Assembly (NCBI RefSeq): GCF_000203815.1 | Contig: NW_004457735.1 | Coordinates: forward strand, 1,240,001 to 1,304,000 | DNA from: Cavenderia fasciculata | Lineage: Eukaryota > Evosea > Eumycetozoa > Acytosteliales > Cavenderiaceae | Direction of reading: 5' to 3' | DNA length: 64,000 nt | Shown: piece by piece, positions 44,054 to 56,656 of the stretch | Layout of the letters: the number at the start of each line of letters is the position of its first letter | Numbering within the stretch: position 1 is the first letter of the stretch | Program-made: the position numbers and the translations under genes | The notes under the pieces: model-generated | Databases searched by the model: none | What the model saw: only the letters and a program-made list of their open reading frames with translations | What the model was told of the DNA's origin: nothing

Positions 44054-46124
44054 TTAATCGGTAGTAACAGCCTTGGCAAGATTTCTTGGTTTATCTGGAT
44101 CGATACCACGCAAGACAGCTACTTCATAGGCAATAAGTTGGAGGGGGATGGCAGCCAGGAGAGAGGTCAATACACCATTGCTTGGGATGACGACAACATC
44201 GTCGCCGACATGCTTGGCGAGCGCGGGTTGGTTGGTGATGACGATGGTGTAGGCACCACGGGCTTTGACCTCTTCACCGGCAATACGCATCAATTGTGCG
44301 TGGGCATCGTCGAGGATGATGAGAATGATGGGTGTTCCTTGCTCGATGAGAGCGAATGGACCGTGCTTGAGGGCACCACCACTGTAGCCCTCAGCGTGAA
44401 TATAGGTAATTTCCTTGATTTTGAGTGCGCCTTCGTAGGCGATTGGCTCACTCAGACCCTTGCCCAACACAAACATCGAGTCACGCTTGTACAGCTTCTG
44501 GGCAATCTCTTTGCACTTGTCGCGCACACGCAACGCCATACCGAGGTTGGTGGGTAGACGATGGAGCGACTCGATCAAGTGACGACGCTTGCTCTCCTCG
44601 AGACCGCGGTGTTGCGCAAACCAGTTGGCAATCAACGACAATACAGTGACCTGCGACGTGAACGCCTTGGTTGACGCGACAGCATGCTCGCGACCGGCGT
44701 TGAGGTAGACACCGCAGATGGCGCCACGGGCAATCAGCGAGCCGACCGCATTGACCACCGAAAAGGTGGGGATGTTGCATTCTCCGGCCAACACCATCAC
44801 ACGATGCACGTCTTTGGTCTCACCACTCTGCGATATCATCAAGATGCCCGTTGTGGCACCTCCACGCAGTGGTAGGTTTTCACGCGACATTTCACCGGCG
44901 TCAAACACCTGCACCGTGTCGAATGCACCGAGGTAACGTAGAATCTTGGCGCCGAGCTGCGCGGCAAAGTACGACGTACCACAGCCCGTGATCAGCAGGT
45001 TCTTGATGGGCAACAAGATCTCCTTGGCCTCTTCCAAGCCACCGAGCTTGACACGCGCATCGTCAAATATACGGCCGCCATAGTTGAGTGCCCTCGAGAT
45101 GGACATGGGCTGCTCCATGATCTCCTTGATGGTCCAATGTGGATATGGTTCGGGCGACAGCTGGATATTCTCGTGTGGAGCCAACTCGATACGCGATAAA
45201 TCCAAGCTGTGTCCGTCGGCTCTCAACACGGCAATCTCTCCATTCTCCATGGCGATGAACTCCTTGGTGTGTCTTCCAAATGCACCGGCTTCCGATGCGA
45301 TAAACATACGATCCTTTCCAATACCAATCAACAATGGACTACCATTCTTTAATGCAATGATCTGGTCTGGCACATCTCTACACACACATGCAACTCCCCA
45401 TGTACCCTGTAACTTTTTCTGTGTCTCTTTAACAGCTTCAATAATTGGGAATCCTTGATCTAAAAATACTCCAATCTAAAGAAGTAAAAGTAAAAGGTTA
45501 GTCAATGTCAACTAATTAACTATTTGATTTCTTTTCTTACCAATTGAGCAATAACTTCGGTATCAGTCTCTGATCTAAATACAACACCTCTCTTTTCAAT
45601 CTCTTCACGTAATGCACTACTATTTTCAATGACACCATTGTGAACTACTGCCACTCTATTCTTGTCATCATGATGAGGATGAGCATTACGATCAGTCTTT
45701 CCACCATGTGTTGCCCATCTAGTATGTGCAATACCAATTATATGTCCTTTATGTAACTAAAAAGAAAGTAAAGATTAATTAATTAATTAATGATTAATAT
45801 CCCCATGACCATTCAAAATTACTATTTCTACTAACATACATGTGAAACAGTCTTTAGACGAGAGATGGCATCACTGGTTGTATTTAAACTCGCGTATTTT
45901 GAAGTAACCAATTCACTATTTGATGAAATGGTTGTGACACCAGCACTATCATAACCTCTATTTTCTAATATAGAAAGACCTTCTATTAAATAGTTAAAGG
46001 CTTCTTCCTTTCCAACAAAACCAATAATTCCACATGTATCATTACTTTCTAATGGTGAATCATTCGATTGTTGTTGTATATGATTATTTGTTATTTGTAA
46101 TCTTCTTAATACTGATTCATCCAT
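44054..46124 (-). CDS. glmS: Glutamine:fructose-6-phosphate aminotransferase, GFAT/GlmS (640 aa)
   Basis: First enzyme of hexosamine synthesis, making glucosamine-6-phosphate. Minus-strand exons: 45840-46124, 45541-45756 and 44054-45475, all phase 0. The class II glutaminase half has [39 protein letters not shown] and [14 protein letters not shown]. Two SIS domains follow, with [32 protein letters not shown] and [10 protein letters not shown], and the C-terminus is [13 protein letters not shown]. The nucleophile Cys must be N-terminal in the mature enzyme, yet here it is Cys31, behind a 30-residue Gln/Asn/Ser-rich extension, and there is no ATG next to it. Either a propeptide is cleaved or an upstream exon arrangement differs. 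GC content is high across 44150-45100. Confidence 0.95.
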
Positions 46125-47611
46125 TGTATGTATGTTTTGTAAATATTAGATAGATAGATAGAAGTAACTAGAAAGATTGAAATAATTTAATTATATTAAT
46201 ATTACAATAATAATAAATGTATTGAATGTGAATGTGATTTGATGGTTGATTATAATGAATATATATATATTTAACAGATATTATTTGATGATTAAACTAA
46301 AGATAATATAAATGAAAGTGTAGAGGAAAATGTAATAATGTAAAAATAGATATTTTTGATGAACTTGTGATAAAGGATGCTGACAAGGCCGATGGTTTGG
46401 AAAATTTAATTTAATTTGTTGGGGGGATGACAGACACGAAAAGTAAAAGTAGGGGAGGTACCTTTGGCAAAATAACTAATCGAATCTTGCAGGTTATATT
46501 TAATTTGTTGATGACTCAGAGCAGTTGCTGTTGTTGTTGTTTTTGGTCTCTCTTTCTCTTACTTTCTTTCTTTCTTGAATAGATAGGATGAATGAAAACA
46601 ACTAACTTAATATTATTATTTATATAGTCTAGTGATGTGTAATATATTGATTGCAGTTAATTCCGATGATCAATTGCAATTTCAATAATATCTAATAGTA
46701 TGGAGTATGAAAGGATTGGAATAAAACGGACAATGACTAATTTGTGATTGCAATGGATAGGAATATACTATATTATCAATCAATTGATTGACTGACTCTT
46801 CTTCCTTACCTTTTCTAATATTAATTTACAAATACTGGTAATCGATTAAAAGATGTAAAGTAATTCTCTTGTTGTTGTTGTTGTTGTTGTAGTAGTAGTA
46901 GTAAAGAATTCTTGTATCTCTTCTAATTGTACAGTTCAGTAGTGATTGATTGTGATTGTGATATAGTATTATTATTTGTATTGGTTGGATAATAATAATA
47001 ATTAATGCACTCGAATTTTGTAACTACACCATCACTCACCCCTCACGACCATCACCCCCCCCCCCCCTTTCTGCACTACTACATTAATCAATCAGTCACC
47101 CACACGAAAAGTTATTGATTTGTGATGTATATTTTTGTTTCCCATTCCATCCCCTACTTTTGGAAATAAAAATATACATCAAAATACATATATATATATG
47201 TAGAGATAAAAGCGAAATAGCAGTATAAATATATATATATATAATATATTATTACCATGATCATCCAATCAAATCATGCATGATATACCTCATATTCCAA
47301 GGAGGAAATAAGATTGTTTGTTTGGTGAAGATCAATAAAAATATAAATAAATATATTAATATTTATGTAAGATCACAATCTTATCTCTCTTTCCAAACAA
47401 TAAAATAAATGATTAAAAGTAAACAATAAATATAATTTCTTGAGTCAAACAAATAATAATAATAACTTGATGATATTTATATTTTTTATGATTTAAATAA
47501 TTGTTTTTTTGAGAAGTGCTGATTTTTTTTTCATAAGATTAAGTAGTTTGGATATCTTGTTTTACTTTGACAGATAAAGATAACTAACTAACTAACTAAC
47601 TCTAGCTAGTT
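46125..47611. other. Intergenic region (1.5 kb) between genes pointing apart
   Basis: AT-rich with TTG and GTA microsatellites (46871-46906), a C13 run (47055-47067), TATATATA stretches (47188-47250) and a TAACTAACTAAC leader directly before the RabGAP start. No gene seen. Confidence 0.5.
47055..47067. repeat. Poly-C run (C13)
   Basis: Thirteen consecutive C in a very AT-rich spacer, a likely site of length error or polymorphism. Confidence 0.9.
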
Positions 47612-50519
47612 ATGTCATCTGTAACAGCACCTTCACAGGTATTAGCGTCATCAGCTTTACCTCCTCTATCACCACCACATAATAATAACAGTACTAGTAC
47701 ACCTATCATCAATAGCACTCCTAGTAGTAGCAGTAGTAATAATAATAATGGATATGAATTCAAGGTTATATTTTCAAAGCCAGATGTATCGATTTATCCA
47801 GCTGAAGTTGATAGTAAAGGTATAGAGGGTGTTATTACACTGTACTATAGTTATGATACACCTTCATCGATGATGTTGAGTTCATCATCTGCATCATCAT
47901 TTTCATCTTCTTCTCTGTTGTCACAAAGCATTGGAATGCAACCATGTTCACCTGGTGATAAAAGTTTGATTCTCTCATGGACTCCTAATAAACAATCAAC
48001 AAACTTTGAAACTAGTAGTAGTTTGGATAATATGTTACCTTCATCTACATCTAATATCAAAGATCCTTCTTCTTCTTCTTCATCTTCATCATCCTCATCT
48101 TCTTCTTCTTCATCCTCTAATCCTTTAAAAAGATCGCAACCAATATCAATCAATAAGAATGGTCTTTCAAATAGTAATGATGGTGGTGGTTCGAGTAATC
48201 CATACCAACAATTGAAAATCAATGTACGTGAAGTACACTCAATCAAAAAGTATACACCTACTATTGGAACACCCTATGTCATTGTATTGAGCAAGAATGG
48301 AACTGCATTCCCACCATTCTTTTTTGAGAATGGAGGTGTTAGAGAGTTCTTAAAATCTCTAGTCTCTGTATCAAATCTTAGAAAGTAAGTAGTTCAAGTT
48401 AAAGTTTATTGATCAATAGATAAATACATTCTAAACTCTTTTTATTATTTTGTTTTGTTCTAGATCAAACTATGATACCAATTTGTATATTAATGATGAT
48501 GGAGTAGTATCTACAATTTATAGTAATAGTCTTAAAAAGAATGAAATACCAATATCGACGAAAAGAATTGAAGGTCATTTACACAGTACAACACTTCATG
48601 ATCCAAACCATGATACCATTACAGTTACATCTAGTATTAATGCAAGTGGAGCAATGCGTCCAACATCACCATTACCATCACCGTCGGCAACACCAAAAGG
48701 TGGATCATTTCTCAATATTGCACACTCACCATCTACCAATCCTGGCCTTTCATTGTCTCCAAAAACACCTCTATCTCTGTCAACAATGATCGAACGTGAT
48801 GATGCCATATCTCCAACCGCCCAACTATCCACATCTCCATCAAGTGGTATCATTCATCATCATCAATCATCATCAGATAGTCATCATAATCATTCTCATC
48901 ACAAGGATAGAGATCACAAACAAAAACGTTTAACCAAAGAAATGTCATCAAATAATATTCTCTTGGAAGGGTTTGCAAAGGTTTCCAATTTTGCAAAAAA
49001 TGCTAGATCAAGTAAGATAATAGAAATGAAATGAAATGAATTAAAATGACTAATTATTATTATTATATTTAGATATATTTGAAGAACCAGCAAAGAAAAT
49101 TGATAATACATTTAGATCATTAACACAATCCTTGGGATCAAGAAAAACATCACCTCAACATGTATGTATATATATAAATGATTAATTATTTATTTCTCTT
49201 TTTATTTATTAACCAATTTATCTACACTTCTCTTTATAGAGTAATAATGAAAGTTTAAATTCATCATTAAATTCATCTACCGATTATTTTACACCATTTA
49301 ACTTGTCAGCATCTGGGTTTATTGAAGATTTGTCAGTTAATAGAAAGGAATGTAATCCATTGTCGGCCAATGAATGGTATAGCTATTTTGACGAGGAAGG
49401 AAGAATTAGTATGTCCAATCAACAGATTCTAAGGAAAAAGATATTTTATGGAGGTATTCAAGAATCGATCAGGCCAGAGGTATGGCCATTCCTATTGGAT
49501 TGTTATCCATTTGATTCTACTCATTCGGCACGTGAAGCTATTAAATACGAACGAACACGTGAATATATGGCAATCAAGAAACAATGGCAATCCATATCAC
49601 CAGAACAAGAAAAAAGATTCTCTAAATTCCGTTCTAGAAGACATTTGATTGAAAAGGATGTCATTCGTACCGACAGACTAAACCCACTCTTTTTAGGCGA
49701 CGACAATCCCAATCTACAAACCATCCAAGATATTCTTCTCACCTATTCATTCTTTAATTTTGATATTGGTTATGTTCAAGGTATGAGCGATCTATTGACC
49801 ATCATCTTTTCAGTCATTCAAAAGGAAGTAGATACATTTTGGTGTTTTGTTGGATTAATGGATCGTCTTGAAAGTAATTTCCATAAAGATCAAAATGGAA
49901 TGCATTCTCAATTGGTAACATTATCAAAATTATTAAAATATATGGATCCTGATTTATATAGTCATTTTGGTATGAAATCAAAACAAAAACAAAATCAAAA
50001 ACAAAACAAAACTAACTAGTTATTATTATTATTATTTTTTTTTTTAGAATTAATTGATGGAACTAATATGTATTGTTTCTTCCAATCAATTTTAATTTGT
50101 TTTAAAAGAGAATTTTTGTTTGATGATGTAAAAAGTTTATGGGAGGTATGTAGATAAAGAAATAGATAAATAATAATAATAATAACAAATGAATGATAAT
50201 TATAATGATATTAACTTGTTGTGTTGTTACTTTTTAGATATTATGGAGTAATTATTTAACTAAAAATTTACCAATATTTATGTGTATGGCAATATTGTTA
50301 AAGGATAGATCGACGATTGTGGAGGATAATTTGGCACTTGACCAAATCATTAAATTTGTTCACATGAAGGCCGGAAAGATGGATTTGGATGAAATATTAG
50401 TATTTTGCGAATCGGTTGTTACCTATTTCGTTGCAAAGGTGTCTGGGGGATCCACAGAGAATGTTCAATACCTCGACCAATCACTTCGAACTCTATGTGA
50501 AAGTATCTACCAATATTAA
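47612..50519 (+). CDS. TBC-domain RabGAP, TBC1D15/Gyp7-like (839 aa)
   Basis: GTPase-activating protein for Rab GTPases, in the branch acting on Rab7-like proteins. Six exons: 47612-48384, 48464-49011, 49073-49161, 49240-49969, 50048-50145 and 50238-50519, all frame-consistent. The N-terminal part matches the TBC1D15 Rab-binding region: IFSKPDVSIYPAE, LILSWTPN, and VREVHSIKKYTPTIGTPYVIVLS with FFENGGVREFLKSL, interrupted by poly-Ser. The middle is Ser/Thr/Pro/His-rich. The TBC domain (about 530-820) has GIQESIRPEVWPFLL, the IxxDxxR arginine finger at Arg613 (IEKDVIRTDR) and the YxQ glutamine finger at Gln650 (YVQGMSDLL), so it should be catalytically active. WCFVGLMDR and IKFVHMKAGKMDLDEIL complete the fold. 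Confidence 0.93.
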
Positions 50520-51221
50520 ACAAAAGAAAGATGATAAAAAAAATGGATATATATACATAGAGATAATAATAGTAATAGTAGAGATAATAATAGTAATAAA
50601 AATACAAGTGTAAAATATACAAACAAAACAAAACAAAACAAAAACAGTAGAATGTGAAATGGAATCAATCTTAACTCAACAGGGGTGGGGATGTAATATA
50701 ATATCGCCAACCCAACAACAGCAACAACAACAAGGAGTAGGGACAAGAAAAAGAATGATGATAATTAAGTGTGATTGCATTGTTGCCAGGGATGGAAAGA
50801 CACGCGCATCATAAAATTATTTCAAACAGGGGTAGGGAGACCTGCAGAAGAATCGATTCACTCAAGAGTGTGGCCTGGTTTAATGAACGTTGAAACTTGC
50901 GAAGATTTTTTCAATTTTTTTTATTTTTGTTGCACCTCCCACTTAGTGACCTACAGTTTCCACACACAATTTTTTCGTTTCTCTCCTTCCTTCACTTTTG
51001 TATTAATATATCTATCCCCACCCAACTACATATTATTATTTATAATATAAAGAGATAGCTTGTTGTTGTTGTAATAGTTTGTTGCGCAAAGTCATATCTA
51101 AAATAGTAATAGTCATAGTTTATCACCACAATATCAATTGTCAAGAATAACTATACATTCAGAAGAGATTTTCAATCCGATTCACATCATACATACATAC
51201 ATATAATATATTAACATAAAA
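50520..51221. other. Intergenic, RabGAP 3' flank and vatA promoter
   Basis: 702 bp. Starts with GATAATAATAGTAATAG and AAAAC repeats (50560-50645), then a moderately complex stretch (50770-50900) without supportable coding, then T- and TA-rich promoter DNA before the vatA start. Confidence 0.4.
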
Positions 51222-53544
51222 ATGGTTCAACAAAACGGTATGCCATCCTTTGCTTCAACTGAAGCCGACACTGATTTTGGTTTCATCAGTTCAGTCTCTG
51301 GTCCAGTCGTCATTGCCAACAAGATGTCTGGTGCTGCTATGTACGAATTGGTAAGTTAAAACTCAATATAGTAAAGGATAATATAGTACAGATCATCACA
51401 TTATCATCATAATCATCAATCAAAGGAATTCAATCAATCAACTTAAAGAGATAGATAGATATAGAGATTCAACAAACAAACAAATAATATGATTTTTTGA
51501 AGATACCAAAAAAAAAAAAAAAAAAAAACAATCAACCCAAAAAAAAACGAACGTTACAAAGCAAGATCAATATCAATATCTACAAAGCTAGGGTTCTAGG
51601 TTATTGATCAAATTTGATGATTTTGACGATGATGATGTGGAATCTAGAAACATTACATTTTTAAAAATATCTTTACATTTTCTAATTCTTTTTCCATTTT
51701 TCTTTTTTTTTTTTTTTTCCATTCCTTTTTCATTAGGTTCGTGTAGGTAAATCAGAACTTGTAGGTGAAATTATTAGATTGGAAGATGATACAGCAACCA
51801 TTCAAGTATACGAAGAAACTGCTGGTCTTACCATTGGTGATCCAGTACATCGTACTCGTAAGCCATTGACTGTAGAATTGGGTCCAGGTATTATGGATAA
51901 CATTTTCGACGGTATTCAAAGACCATTGAACGCCATTGCAAAGATTACTGAAGGTATTTACATTCCACGTGGTATCAACACCCCATCACTCGACAGAAAG
52001 AAAAAGTGGGCTTACGAACCAGCCAACAACGTCAAGGTTGGTGATCTCGTAACTGGTGGTGACATCTTTGGTAAGGTCGTCGAAAATAACCTCATTGTTC
52101 ACTGGATCATGGTCCCACCAAAGGAAATGGGTAAGGTCGTCGAAATCACTGCCGCCGGTGAATACACCCTCGATCAAGTCCTCTTGACCATCGAATTCCA
52201 AGGTCAAGTCAGAAAATTAACTATGGTTCACAACTGGCCAGTACGTTCTGCTCGTCCATCCATTGAAAAGCTTCCATGTAACTATCCATTGTTGACTGGT
52301 CAACGTGTTTTGGATGCTTTGTTCCCGTAAGTCTAAAAGAAAACAAAAACAAACAAACAAATATAATATATATATTAATACTTTTCCATTTCTATTTTTT
52401 CTATTATTATAGATGTGTCCAAGGTGGTACTTGTGCTATTCCAGGTGCTTTTGGTTGTGGTAAGACTGTAATTTCACAATCTTTGTCTAAATTCTCCAAC
52501 TCTGATGCTATTATCTACGTCGGATGTGGTGAACGTGGTAATGAGATGGCTGAAGTATTGATGGAGTTCCCAGAGTTGTTCACCAAGATTGGTGACCGTG
52601 AAGAACCAATTATGCAACGTACTTGTTTGGTTGCCAACACCTCCAACATGCCAGTAGCTGCTCGTGAAGCTTCCATCTACACTGGTATTACTCTTGCCGA
52701 GTACTTTAGAGATATGGGTTACAACGTTGCTATGATGGCTGACTCTACCTCTCGTTGGGCTGAGGCTCTCAGAGAAATTTCCGGTCGTCTTGCTGAAATG
52801 CCTGCCGATTCCGGTTACCCTGCCTACTTGGGTGCTCGTCTCGCCTCTTTCTACGAGCGTGCTGGTCGTGTCTCATGTATCGGTCATCCAACCCGTACCG
52901 GTTCCGTCTCTATTGTCGGTGCCGTCTCTCCACCAGGTGGTGATTTTGCCGATCCGGTAACTTCTGCCACTCTTGGTATCGTCCAAGTTTTCTGGGGTCT
53001 CGACAAGAAGTTGGCCCAACGTAAGCATTTCCCATCCATCAATTGGCTCATTTCCTTCTCCAAGTACATGACCTCCCTCGACCCACATTATGAACAAATG
53101 GACTCTGAATTCGTCCCACTCCGTACCAAGGCCAAGGAAATCTTGCAACTTGAAGAAGATTTGTCTGAAATCGTCCAATTGGTCGGTAAGGACTCGCTCG
53201 GTGAATCCGAAAAGATCACCCTCGAAGTTGCCAAGATCCTTCGTGATGATTTCCTCCAACAAAACGGTTTCACCCCATACGATAAGTGCTGTCCATTCTA
53301 CAAGACCGTCTGGATGCTCCGTAATATGATTACTTTCTACTCATGTGCCCAAAAGGCCGTCGAGTCGTCCACCCCAGACCACAAGGTCACCTGGAACCAA
53401 ATCCGTCACGAAATGTCCGACACTCTCTCCAAAATCACTGCCATGAAATTCCAAGACCCAACTGATGGTGAAGCCGCCCTCGTTGCCCACTTTACAAGAT
53501 TAAACGAAGAAATTATTGCCAACTTTGCCAACCGTGATCAATAA
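51222..53544 (+). CDS. vatA: V-type proton ATPase catalytic subunit A (616 aa)
   Basis: ATP-hydrolysing A subunit of the V1 sector, acidifying contractile vacuole and endolysosomes. Exons 51222-51350, 51737-52326 and 52413-53544. The N-terminal beta barrel includes [25 protein letters not shown]. The non-homologous insert follows, with [22 protein letters not shown]. Walker A is GAFGCGKT at 251-258, with [20 protein letters not shown] and the Walker B/arginine region [27 protein letters not shown]. The C-terminal helical part ends [14 protein letters not shown]. Length matches the known dictyostelid subunit (about 618). Codon use is strongly biased, as expected for an abundant protein. Intron 1 is long (386 nt) with poly-A runs. 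Confidence 0.97.
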
Positions 53545-54029
53545 AATATAAAATAATAATAATATAAATTAATAATAATAATCATTTCCTTTTAAAAAAA
53601 AATAGTAAAATAAAAAACCCCCCTAGTATTATAATATATAAATTGGATCTTTAATTAAAGATAGGATTGTGTGTTATTTAATAACCCAGAATGGAAATTA
53701 TGTGCATGGAACACCATATCCCTCATCGATCTCTCTTTGAAAAAAATACATGTCGGTCCAAAGTAATCAAAATCTAATTAAAATGAGATTGATTTGAATC
53801 ATTGATTGATATCAATCTAAATATTAGTTAGGTAGTTTTATTAATATTATTATTGTTGACGTGTCTTTATGCTTCTAGATTTATTGAAAAAACAACAAAA
53901 ATTAATAAAAATTCAATTCTCTTTTTTTTCTTTCTAGGTAGACCACTCAGCGGTGATCATTGAGTGATTTTTTTTTATTGCGTTGTTCATTTATTTATAA
54001 ATAATATATATATACAAATACATACAAGA
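53545..54029. other. Intergenic, vatA 3' flank and nedd8 promoter
   Basis: 485 bp of AT-rich DNA with TCTTTAATTAAAGA (53648-53661), a short palindrome, and a CCACTCAGCGGTG patch at 53942. No gene seen. Confidence 0.4.
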
Positions 54030-54483
54030 ATGTTGATTAAGGTAAAGACTTTGACTGGTAAGGAAATCGAAATTGATATCGACCCAACTGATAAGGTATG
54101 TGAAACAAAGAGCAAACAGAAGATATATGTTTAAAGAAGAGGTTATATTAACTTTTCGTCTATCTCTGTCTACCAATATACTATCTAATCAATCTACATA
54201 ACCATAAATAGATTCAAAGAATCAAGGAAAGAGTTGAAGAGAAGGAAGGTATCCCACCATCCCAACAAAGATTGATTTTCAGTGGAAAGCAAATGTAGGT
54301 GTTATAACAATAACAAGAAGAAAGAAAAAGATAGATACATAATGTAGATCGATTCTAACTATAATTCTATTTGTTTTGAATCATTGTTTAATTTATAGGG
54401 GTGATGAAAAGACTGCTTCAGAATACAACATTGAAGGTGGTTCAGTTCTCCATTTGGTTTTGGCTCTTAGAGGTGGTCTCTAA
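54030..54483 (+). CDS. nedd8: NEDD8 ubiquitin-like modifier (77 aa)
   Basis: Modifier attached to cullins to activate SCF-type ligases. Exons 54030-54095, 54212-54294 and 54399-54483. It reads [21 protein letters not shown], then [20 protein letters not shown], then [17 protein letters not shown] and ends LVLALRGGL. The [11 protein letters not shown] run and Ala72 before RGG (ALRGG; ubiquitin has RLRGG) identify NEDD8 rather than ubiquitin. The precursor has only a single Leu after Gly76, so processing removes one residue. Exon breaks fall after K22 and within Met50. Confidence 0.97.
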
Positions 54484-54938
54484 ATCCTTTTTGAGAATTA
54501 AATCTCAAATACTCTTTATATATAACCAACAACAAACAGCAACCATGCAACCTTCACAACCAACAAACCCACCAACACAAACACAATGTTTTATTAGATC
54601 CCCTTCCAATTTATTAATTAATTTTGACAATCACTTCAAACCAATTTATAGTTGGTCCAAACTCCAAACCCCAAACAACAATAACAAATAATAATAATTA
54701 AAGTATACGATTATTTCTGTAAATCCAACTCTACCTATAGGTCCCGTATCTATACATTCTTTCATTGATGTATGGTTAGTTTCCCTTTCTCTCTTTTTTG
54801 TTTCTCTTTTTGATTTATATATTTTTGAATTGAAAATCAACAATGTGATGGTGATTTATTAATCTAAATTGATTCATTTCGTACAACTTTTAAAAGTTAC
54901 TCTATCTATCTGTTTGTATGTTTATCTCTCTTTTTGTT
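54484..54938. other. Convergent spacer with a short hairpin after nedd8
   Basis: 455 bp. TTTGAGA (54490-54496) pairs with TCTCAAA (54503-54509) just after the nedd8 stop. The rest is AC-rich then AT-rich UTR-like DNA. Confidence 0.45.
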
Positions 54939-56377
54939 CTAATTGAAAAAGAATAAAATTACACATTGAAGCATTGCAACACCAAATACAAAGTAGTTTC
55001 TCATGGCTGAGCCTTCGTGTTGTTGGTGCATATCGTGATGTGAGTTTGCGCTATTATCAGATACCATTACAACTCTTAAAGTCTTGAGGATAAATACACC
55101 CAAACATGCAACCAAATAAATCTTGACGAAAAATGATATGTATCCACCAGTAAGAATGGAAGAGATAATTGTGATTACCATTCTATAATAGAATAGGGAG
55201 ATTGATTAGACTAATATAAATTCTCAGGTTGTCTGTCTATTATACATACAAAACGTATTTATAACCACTGTAAGCAATCATATCATAGATTGGGATGGAA
55301 TAAGAGTTTGAAAAGAATGAACCCAATCTAAAGATACCAATTTCAATCAACCAACCAACAATACCCTTGCTAATAGCAGTTCCAAGCTTGTCTGGTGAGA
55401 ATTCTCTGCCCATACCCAATTGGAATCCATACAAAAGATAGTAAGTGACAAATGCCATCAAAGGTATATAAAGATCTGGTGCATTGATATCATCACGAGG
55501 TGGTAAATAAGAGTCTACATCACCAACTCTATAAATTCTTCTTTTCCATGTCTAAATATTAAATATATATATAATATAGTTTTGTTAGAACCAATCTATT
55601 AAGAGTCAAATAAGAAACTATATGGTGATACCTTACCTTTTGTGGGAATGGGAATATAATTAATTTGATCTTATTGAATACATATGAAGTGTTTACATTA
55701 AAATAACTCTTTAATGATGAGAATGAAAAGTATTTTCCAATCTATAAATAAAAAATATGAAATGATGTGATAAGTAATCGTAGTCTGGATATTTGAAATA
55801 TTTTGAAGATGAATAAGTCATACATTTGAATCGACGTATTGTTTACCATCATTGAATAAAGATTGACCATATGAGAAACCAACTTGTGCAAGTGGATTAC
55901 TTGATATACTTGAAATGAGGAATTCGTTGCCCGATCCTCCTCTTTGTTGCATTCCAATTCCTTGTTGTTCTGGTGAGTATTGTTGATTCTATTAATAAAG
56001 ATCGGATAGAGAGAGAGAGATTAGTTATTGAAATAAAGATCACTGTCATCATTCATCAAACATACTGGGTTATATTGTTGTTGTTGTTGTTGTGGTTGAT
56101 AGCCTTGGTTATATTGTGGAGGATATCCACCTCCTTGTTGTGGTTGTTGTTGTTGGTGTTGTTGTGGTGCTTGATTTCTATATCCGCTATTGTTGTTGTT
56201 ACCTCCATTGTTGGAATAGTTATATTGATCTATTTATATGATTCATAGGGATGATCGATATCGATGTTCGCAAGCAAGTAAATGATTAGTAATGTGATAC
56301 CATTATAGATTGATTGATATCTTTAACAATCGCGGCTATATTCTCTTACCCATTGAAGGATAGTTCTGTGGATCCAT
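54939..56377 (-). CDS. yif1: YIF1-family Golgi/ER traffic protein, frame interrupted by 2 nt (about 335 aa)
   Basis: Multi-pass partner of Yip1 in ER-Golgi transport. Minus-strand exons: 56350-56377, 56066-56229, 55824-55988, 55637-55741, 55250-55553 and 54939-55182. The N-terminus is Gln/Asn/Pro/Gly-rich. Conserved parts are NPLAQVGFSYGQSLFNDGKQY, INAPDLYIPLMAFVTYYLLYGFQLGM, YDMIAYSGYKYVLMVITII and LKTLRVVMV, with five or so C-terminal TM helices, typical of YIF1. In exon 5 the frame shifts between SYLPP and RDDINAPD: at 55499-55502 there is GGGG (plus strand) where GG would keep the frame. All six exons fit perfectly in phase if two bases are discounted. The gene is otherwise intact with good splice sites, so a sequence error or a very recent lesion is likely. 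Confidence 0.85.
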
Positions 56378-56656
56378 TTCTTCTATCTATCTATCTATCT
56401 TTAGCTTAATAACAATAAAAGTACACAGATACAAAACAAAGATAAGATACTAAAACTTTTTTTAAATTTTTGAGTGAACTGACCCTTTGAGTCACCAACC
56501 AACCAAAATAATTATATATACATATTTTCCAAGTCACCATATTTAAATATTATTGATAATTTACAATTGATTATAATATATTTTATTGATTTATTTACAG
56601 AAGATGACCATAGGTGAACACAAAGAGTGTTCTTTACTTTATGAATTAATTATGAA

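Noticed and set aside
50775-51050. 91-codon plus-strand frame before vatA
   Set aside because: Phe/Leu/Thr-rich AT-type frame crossing the probable promoter; no homology.
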